Source: JASHZA01 sp035624865
GTDB lineage: Bacteria > Desulfobacterota > Binatia > Binatales > Binataceae
DNA length: 30,437 nucleotides
Direction of reading: 5' to 3'
Assembly: GCA_035624865.1 (NCBI GenBank)
Contig: DASPQS010000173.1
Location: 1 to 30,437, forward strand
Below are positions 29,929 through 30,437 of this stretch, piece after piece. The notes beneath the pieces are model-generated. The model searched no databases. It saw only the letters and a program-made list of their open reading frames with translations, and was not told the DNA's origin. Position numbers and translations under genes: made by a program. Within the stretch, counting starts at the first letter, position 1; each line of letters opens with the position of its first letter.

Positions 29929-30437
29929 TTGGAATCAGACCGGCCGTTAGCTCACAACCTGCCCGACGATCCGAATACGTCCGGCGGCCTCGAATGGCTC
30001 ACTATCGAGTCGCTCAGCCGCGACGCCGAGGATGTGGGTGGGATGTTGGTGAAGTCGGAAGGGATGCGCAAGGTGATGCGGACGATCACGCGGCTGGGAC
30101 CGTACAAGGCGACCGTGCTGGTGCACGGGGAGTCGGGTACGGGCAAGGAGCTGGTGGCACGCGGACTGCACACCTTGGGGCCGGTGCCCAAGGGACCCTT
30201 CGTCACCTTCAACTGCTCCAACCTGGTCGACTCGCTGGCCGAGGCCCAGTTGTTCGGCCACGTGCGCGGCGCCTTTACCGACGCCCGCGAGGATGCGCTC
30301 GGCTATTTTCGCTCGGCCAACGGCGGCACCCTGTTCCTCGACGAAATCGGCGAACTGCCGCTGCGGCTACAGCCCAAGCTGTTGCGCGCGGTCGAGACCC
30401 ACGAAGTGCAGCCGGTGGGCTCGGCCCAGAGCTACAA
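29929..30437 (+). CDS. Sigma-54-dependent AAA+ transcriptional activator, N-terminal part (cut by window end)
   Basis: Enhancer-binding-protein type AAA+ ATPase opening sigma-54 promoters. From a TTG start at 29929 (GAGAGAG about seven bases upstream; in-frame stop at 29902) 169 residues are seen. There is no receiver or other sensor domain ahead of the AAA+ core, only about 40 unassigned residues. Walker A is GESGTGKE (67-74), the sigma-54 contact loop is GAFTDA (114-119; GAFTGA in most members), and Walker B is GGTLFLDE (132-139). The frame is open at the window end. The short N-terminus suggests control by a partner protein or by a domain further downstream, not visible here. It is divergent from the mla operon. 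Confidence 0.9.
   Translation, partial: MESDRPLAHNLPDDPNTSGGLEWLTIESLSRDAEDVGGMLVKSEGMRKVMRTITRLGPYKATVLVHGESGTGKELVARGLHTLGPVPKGPFVTFNCSNLVDSLAEAQLFGHVRGAFTDAREDALGYFRSANGGTLFLDEIGELPLRLQPKLLRAVETHEVQPVGSAQSY

Noticed and set aside
1..30437. CRISPR arrays, insertion sequences, rRNA genes and phage structural genes
   Set aside because: None seen: no regularly spaced repeats, no transposase or integrase text, and no RNA gene landmarks on either strand.

Overview
GC-rich bacterial chromosome segment, densely packed, with short gaps, frequent TTG/GTG starts and start/stop overlaps. The content suggests a Gram-negative (Mla-type lipid transport with an outer-membrane-type lipoprotein), aerobic (heme O and heme A synthases, two cytochromes P450) lipid-using heterotroph that stores polyhydroxyalkanoate (PHA). 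The gene mix resembles uncultured former deltaproteobacterial lineages such as Candidatus Binatota/Desulfobacterota. That placement is inference from gene content only; no rRNA or tRNA gene was seen.

Layout. 1-5.6 kb (+): end of a P450, an orphan acetolactate synthase large subunit, two tandem carboxymuconolactone-decarboxylase-like proteins (about 80% identical), and a D-aminoacylase-type amidohydrolase closed by a bidirectional terminator. 5.7-9.0 kb: a fatty-acyl-CoA ligase (-) divergent from a complete P450 (+). 9.1-12.4 kb (+): ctaA and ctaB, overlapping by 4 bases, then tyrS from a TTG start. 12.4-15.3 kb: an acyl-CoA dehydrogenase (-), then gloA and a zinc alcohol dehydrogenase (+). 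15.3-16.1 kb (-): a HigBA/Gp49-like toxin-antitoxin pair whose toxin carries a double compensating frameshift, with a palindromic operator upstream. 16.2-20.1 kb: an alpha/beta hydrolase and a Crp/Fnr-family regulator (-), divergent from a PHA operon (+): PhaE-like subunit, class III PhaC and a phasin-like protein, ended by a terminator. 20.3-21.1 kb (+): a crotonase-family protein. 21.1-22.0 kb: a gene-poor, partly AT-rich stretch. 22.0-24.6 kb: a secreted Asp-box beta-propeller protein (+) convergent with an unknown lipoprotein (-). 24.8-26.0 kb (+): an orphan CpaE/TadZ-like ATPase. 26.0-29.6 kb (-): an Mla/MCE operon in the order STAS-MlaE, MlaF, MlaD, PqiC-like lipoprotein. 29.9 kb to the end (+): the start of a sigma-54 activator.

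How it fits together. P450s, acyl-CoA ligase, acyl-CoA dehydrogenase and crotonase suggest oxidation of aliphatic or isoprenoid-like substrates, with surplus acyl-CoA going to PHA. The most coherent regulatory signal is the divergent crp/phaE region. It holds two TGTCGC-N4-GCGACA palindromes 51 bp apart, and one is centred at -61.5 from the best promoter candidate, the classical class I activator position. The most notable anomalies are the frame-scrambled toxin, the PqiC-like reading frame running far into the antisense of the CpaE-like gene, and that CpaE-like protein's P-loop, which lacks both lysines.
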